Of a stretch of DNA of 36,313 nucleotides, positions 33,464-36,313 are shown piece by piece. Origin of the DNA: an uncultured Bacillota bacterium (GTDB taxonomy: Bacteria > Bacillota_I > Bacilli_A > RF39 > UBA660); NCBI GenBank assembly GCA_946630315.1, contig CAMOYT010000013.1:1-36313 (forward strand), read 5' to 3'. The notes beneath the pieces were generated by a model. That model was given only the letters and a program-made list of their open reading frames with translations, made no database searches and had not been told where the DNA came from. How positions within the stretch are numbered: position 1 is the stretch's first letter; every line of letters begins with the position of its first letter. A program made the translations under genes and the position numbers.

Positions 33464-33934
33464 TTAATCAGGTATTTCTACCGCTTTACTGTCTCCTTGT
33501 ACTTGAAATAATGTAGGCATAAATTTGTTAATTAGTGGTATATCCATATTTACCCAAGTTTTTATTTTATAATAGTGTTTTTCAGCACCATCTGTTGTAG
33601 TTGGTCCTGGAAATACAGCATAACAATAACCCATACTTTGTGGGCATTTCCAACCATTAGATATAGTACCAGTTAAAGTTTCTGAGTCAGCACCTGATGG
33701 TGTTTTTTGACTGTATCCAACTTTTTTCATGTATTCTGCTATAACCTTATTGCACTCTGACATTGTATTATCATTTTCACAACCTTTATCATATTGTTCA
33801 AATGTAGTAATTATTTTATTTTTTACACGGAACGCTTTTGTATAATTTACCGTATATGCCATATAACCTGATACGATTACTAAGAATACAACGATAATTA
33901 CAATGTTTACGATTCCTCCGAAAGCATCACGCAT
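33464..33934 (-). CDS. TadE-like minor pseudopilin
   Basis: A 156-residue protein with a short Met-Arg-Asp lead, one hydrophobic N-terminal helix (about 8-28, IVNIVIIVVFLVIVSGYMAY) and a cysteine-bearing outside domain (four Cys at about 52-112). Shape and position after the pilin gene fit TadE/TadF-type pseudopilins, which initiate or cap Tad pili. GGGAGTG precedes the ATG. The domain itself has no clear match, so the assignment rests on layout and context. Confidence 0.65.
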   Translation of the reverse strand: MRDAFGGIVNIVIIVVFLVIVSGYMAYTVNYTKAFRVKNKIITTFEQYDKGCENDNTMSECNKVIAEYMKKVGYSQKTPSGADSETLTGTISNGWKCPQSMGYCYAVFPGPTTTDGAEKHYYKIKTWVNMDIPLINKFMPTLFQVQGDSKAVEIPD

Positions 33935-33964
33935 CTAATACACTCCCTATCTATTTTTTGTTTG

Positions 33965-34135
33965 TTATTTATTTAATACTATCATTCCAGTTCCTGTAGT
34001 TCCTGAAACATTTTGCCATTGTGAGTTGATTGAATTTTGAATTTGTGGCCACATAGCCCAGAAAAACGCGATAACTGCTGCAATAGCAATTAAAGTAATA
34101 ACTGTTAAGTTTAATTCACCTGTAGCTGCCTTCAT
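33965..34135 (-). CDS. Flp-type major pilin (56 residues)
   Basis: A short ORF that default length limits would miss. It begins MKAATGELNLTV, continues with one hydrophobic helix (LIAIAAVIAFFWAMW, about 13-29) and ends with a polar tail containing GTTGTG. Size, an N-terminal Gly-Glu that may be the prepilin peptidase site, and location between TadC-like and TadE-like genes all fit an Flp/Tad major pilin. The canonical Glu5 is not obvious, so processing could differ. GAAGGTG lies seven bases before the ATG, and the gene has a strong dedicated promoter. Confidence 0.82.
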   Translation of the reverse strand: MKAATGELNLTVITLIAIAAVIAFFWAMWPQIQNSINSQWQNVSGTTGTGMIVLNK

Positions 34136-34169
34136 TAATTTTCACCTTCTTTCCTATCTTCTAAGAATA

Positions 34170-34198
34170 ATTATAACAAAATTTAATTTTGTAAACAA
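34170..34198 (-). promoter_or_regulatory. Promoter of the Flp pilin gene
   Basis: Minus-strand TTGTTT (34193-34198), 17-base spacer, TATAAT (34170-34175). The spacer is a palindrome, ACAAAAT-TAA-ATTTTGT, which could bind a regulator. Confidence 0.65.
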
Positions 34199-34204
34199 TA
34201 TATT

Positions 34205-35014
34205 TTACATTGAGAACATCATCATCATAGATATCAAAATTATTAACATAACACCAACACCTGTTACAACAAGCATGATCATTGTTTGACTTTCCATGTG
34301 ATTTAATCTCTCTTTATATTTTGTTTCACGTGCTTTATTTTGAAGCGCTGAAACTGTTCTTGAGAACATCATTAATCTCTCTTGTTTCTTTTCTTGTGAA
34401 CCAATTCCTAAACGATATAATAGACGCATCATACGCATTGAATCTCTAACTGGATAAGTGTTAGCAAATTCCATGTATGGATCTACTGTTGAATCTCCAG
34501 AATTGATTTGGTCAATCATTTTTCTTAGTCCTGGTTTGAAGATTTCTGGGGCATCTCCAATAGATTTACCTATTGCTACTGGAACTGTATAGTGTTGAAT
34601 TAAGATTTCCAAACTCTTTAAGTAATATGGCAACATTACATCTATTTCATGTAAATGTTGTTTATAATAACTTTTTAATTGAGTATATCCACTCTTAAAT
34701 ACTACAACAGCTACTACTGCAGATAAAACCAAGTTTAAGAAAAATTGTTGGTTTATTATATCAGCACCATTATTATTACTAATTGAGAAGGCTAAAATTA
34801 TAAAGAAAGCTATTACTGCATATGTAACTCTTTTCATATATAATTGGTCAGCATCGGCATCTTCTCCATATTTAGCATATACTAAGAAAGTATAATCTTC
34901 TTCTCTAAATATTTCTAGATATTTTTCATTATCAGCAAAGAATTTATTTTTATCAATTGTATTATTATATACTAAGATAAAGATAATTATTGCTCCTACT
35001 ATTAATACTTCCAT
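34205..35014 (-). CDS. TadC-like platform protein (T2SS F family)
   Basis: A 269-residue inner-membrane protein: one N-terminal helix, a pair of helices near 70-110, a cytoplasmic T2SS-F helical domain (about 115-235; YYLKSLEILIQHYTVPVAIGKSI, RMMRLLYRLGIGSQEKK), and a C-terminal helix (LVVTGVGVMLIILISMMMMF). Paired TadB and TadC proteins form the platform around which the ATPase assembles the pilus. It starts four bases after the TadB-like stop codon. Confidence 0.85.
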   Translation of the reverse strand: MEVLIVGAIIIFILVYNNTIDKNKFFADNEKYLEIFREEDYTFLVYAKYGEDADADQLYMKRVTYAVIAFFIILAFSISNNNGADIINQQFFLNLVLSAVVAVVVFKSGYTQLKSYYKQHLHEIDVMLPYYLKSLEILIQHYTVPVAIGKSIGDAPEIFKPGLRKMIDQINSGDSTVDPYMEFANTYPVRDSMRMMRLLYRLGIGSQEKKQERLMMFSRTVSALQNKARETKYKERLNHMESQTMIMLVVTGVGVMLIILISMMMMFSM

Positions 35015-35017
35015 CGA

Positions 35018-35920
35018 TTACTCAGCCCCCACATTCTCATTATAATATTTTTCTCCTTTTAAAAGGAAATATGTATTTATTATTAAGACTCCATGTAGGA
35101 GAACTTGAATATACCATCTATCTAGTAATACTAGATATGTTTCTCTTCCTAACAAGTATTGTACTAACATTACCATTAAGTATAATGTTACACCGAATGT
35201 TAAGAATGATTTATGGAATGATGCTCTTTCAATTCTGTCTCGGTAAACACTTTCAACTAGCATATCGATATCTAGTTGCATGTTTTCTAGAGAGTCAGCT
35301 GAATTTTGAGCACCTTCTTTAGTAATTTGTAAGAATAATTGGTGCATGTTTTTTACTATGTAATAAGGATATAATTTAGTCATGTATTCTAAGGCTTCAT
35401 CAATTGTACCATTATCATATGACATGTTTATCATTTGTTCTACATCACTAAGTACTGGATCTTCAAGTACTCCTGAGTTTTTAACTCCTTCTAGAGCTTT
35501 AACAAATGATTGAGTTGTTGCAAACTCCATAATAACGTTTGATGTATATACTTGAATTTGTTCAAATAAGAACTCACTGTACACTTTTTTACATCTTAAA
35601 TATGATAAGTATGGAACAAACATTACTGAGATTCCTACATATACTAAACTAATTATTAAATTATAAAAGTATAAATATGTAACAACAGCTGTAAATCCTG
35701 AAATTACACCTACTTGTATTGCATATTGTCTTGGTGTATATTCTTGTCCTAATTGTTTTGTTTTATCACGGACCATTTTAAATGAATATGGAGCAAATTT
35801 ATCATAGACAGCTTGTGTTTGTTGTACGATATATTTACCAACATTTTGTCCTTGATAATTACGATATAAAAAGATCATTATGACAATTAAGCCAATTATT
35901 AATAACTCTTCAATATACAT
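35018..35920 (-). CDS. TadB-like platform protein (T2SS F family)
   Basis: A 300-residue inner-membrane protein with helices near 4-18, 70-108, 235-258 and 268-288, and a central T2SS-F domain (VYTSNVIMEFATTQSFVKALEGV, NMHQLFLQITKEGAQNSADS). It forms the platform with the TadC-like neighbour. A GAAGGGAGT site precedes the ATG. It starts 16 bases after the stop of the Q/P-rich protein, in one operon. Confidence 0.85.
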   Translation of the reverse strand: MYIEELLIIGLIVIMIFLYRNYQGQNVGKYIVQQTQAVYDKFAPYSFKMVRDKTKQLGQEYTPRQYAIQVGVISGFTAVVTYLYFYNLIISLVYVGISVMFVPYLSYLRCKKVYSEFLFEQIQVYTSNVIMEFATTQSFVKALEGVKNSGVLEDPVLSDVEQMINMSYDNGTIDEALEYMTKLYPYYIVKNMHQLFLQITKEGAQNSADSLENMQLDIDMLVESVYRDRIERASFHKSFLTFGVTLYLMVMLVQYLLGRETYLVLLDRWYIQVLLHGVLIINTYFLLKGEKYYNENVGAE

Positions 35921-35936
35921 ACTTATTTACTCCCTT

Positions 35937-36313
35937 CTATTCATTTGTTAGTTTTGCTAATGGTTGTACTTGTGGCTGCACAGCTTGAGCAGTTGGTGCT
36001 GGCTGAGCTTGTGGCTGTACAACAGCTTGCTGTGGTTGAACGGTTGGCTGTGCAACTACAGTTGGGGCAGCCTGTTGTTGTTGAGGCTGAACTGTAGGTT
36101 GTACTACTTGTGGTTGTACTGCAGGTGTTTGTTGAACTGTTGGTGCTGCTTGTACTTGTGGTACAGCAGGTGTAGGCGTTGCTACTTGAGGTTCAACTGT
36201 TGGAGCTTCAGCAACAGGAATTGTTACATCTTGTGGCTTAGCTTCTTCTACAGTTGGGGTTTGTTGTTCTTCTTTTTTTTCTCCTTCAGGTGCTTTTACT
36301 TCAACAGCATCTT
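35937..36313 (-). CDS. Gln/Pro/Val-rich C-terminal tail of a protein cut by the window edge
   Basis: 125 codons plus two bases are open to the right edge, ending TAG at 35937. The first 25 residues are acidic (EGEKKEEQQ). The rest is a low-complexity tail of QP, PTV, QPQ and AAP units without a folded domain. Its place directly before tadB is where a TadA/CpaF ATPase gene normally lies, so it may be the disordered end of that ATPase. It could equally be a separate scaffold or surface protein; the visible part cannot decide. Confidence 0.7.
   Translation of the reverse strand, partial: DAVEVKAPEGEKKEEQQTPTVEEAKPQDVTIPVAEAPTVEPQVATPTPAVPQVQAAPTVQQTPAVQPQVVQPTVQPQQQQAAPTVVAQPTVQPQQAVVQPQAQPAPTAQAVQPQVQPLAKLTNE

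Noticed and set aside
20839-36313. Integrative conjugative element or plasmid
   Set aside because: No relaxase, integrase, replication gene or flanking repeats are visible, and Tad pilus genes are intermixed; the unseen right flank leaves some doubt.

Overview
The window comes from an AT-rich, low-GC Gram-positive bacterium. The best fit is an uncultured gut Bacilli/Mycoplasmatota-type lineage such as the RF39 group. This is inferred from the A/T-dominated codon choice, tRNA genes that encode their own CCA ends, an Asn T-box riboswitch, strong AGGAGG-type ribosome binding sites, and a YutD/DUF1292/S1-GSP13 gene set typical of Firmicutes. TGA is used as a stop codon (for example at the ATGA overlap near 28374-28377), so the code is the standard bacterial one and not the Mycoplasma code. 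Nearly everything is transcribed leftward on the minus strand; only the NifU-like gene and trpS run rightward.

Positions 1-1257 hold eleven tRNA genes. A strong promoter drives Val-Thr-Tyr-Gln-Lys-Leu-Ser-fMet-Asp-Phe. After a terminator, tRNA-Arg has its own promoter and is cut by the window edge. Positions 1275-11565 are core genes: an S1-domain protein, a NifU-like scaffold, a coiled-coil protein, DUF1292, YutD-like, TrmL, a membrane thioredoxin-like protein, a U32 peptidase/rRNA hydroxylase-like protein, rubrerythrin, Lon and trigger factor. Positions 11566-13874 are an asparagine-regulated unit: an Asn (AAC) T-box, an unknown 270-residue protein, a possible second attenuator with a tiny leader peptide, and asnA. 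Positions 13900-14568 hold a remnant of a YD-repeat (Rhs/WapA-like) protein running in frame into a small membrane protein. Then come trpS (with a probable Fe-S cysteine motif), a convergent repeat-bearing 587-residue protein, a 131-residue protein, RmuC and a VTT/DedA-like membrane protein.

Positions 19520-36313 form the most interesting region: a contiguous, co-oriented cluster that joins two machines usually found apart. Entering from the right edge are a Q/P/V-rich protein tail (possibly from the Tad ATPase), TadB-like and TadC-like platform proteins, a 56-residue Flp-type pilin (too short for default ORF calling, with its own promoter), a TadE-like pseudopilin and a TadZ/CpaE-like ATPase. 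These run straight into type IV secretion components: two paralogous VirB2-like subunits, a VirB6-like channel protein, a PrgI-family protein, a TrsD-like protein, a VirB4 ATPase, a membrane-anchored SpoIID plus C39-peptidase wall hydrolase, an unknown anchored protein and a VirD4/TraG coupling ATPase. A membrane-anchored surface protein with a pseudopilin-like segment lies just beyond. No relaxase, integrase, transposase, replication gene or toxin-antitoxin pair is visible, and the other flank is housekeeping DNA. I infer a chromosomally fixed hybrid Tad-pilus/T4SS apparatus for export, adhesion or DNA handling rather than a conjugative element. The substrate is unknown.
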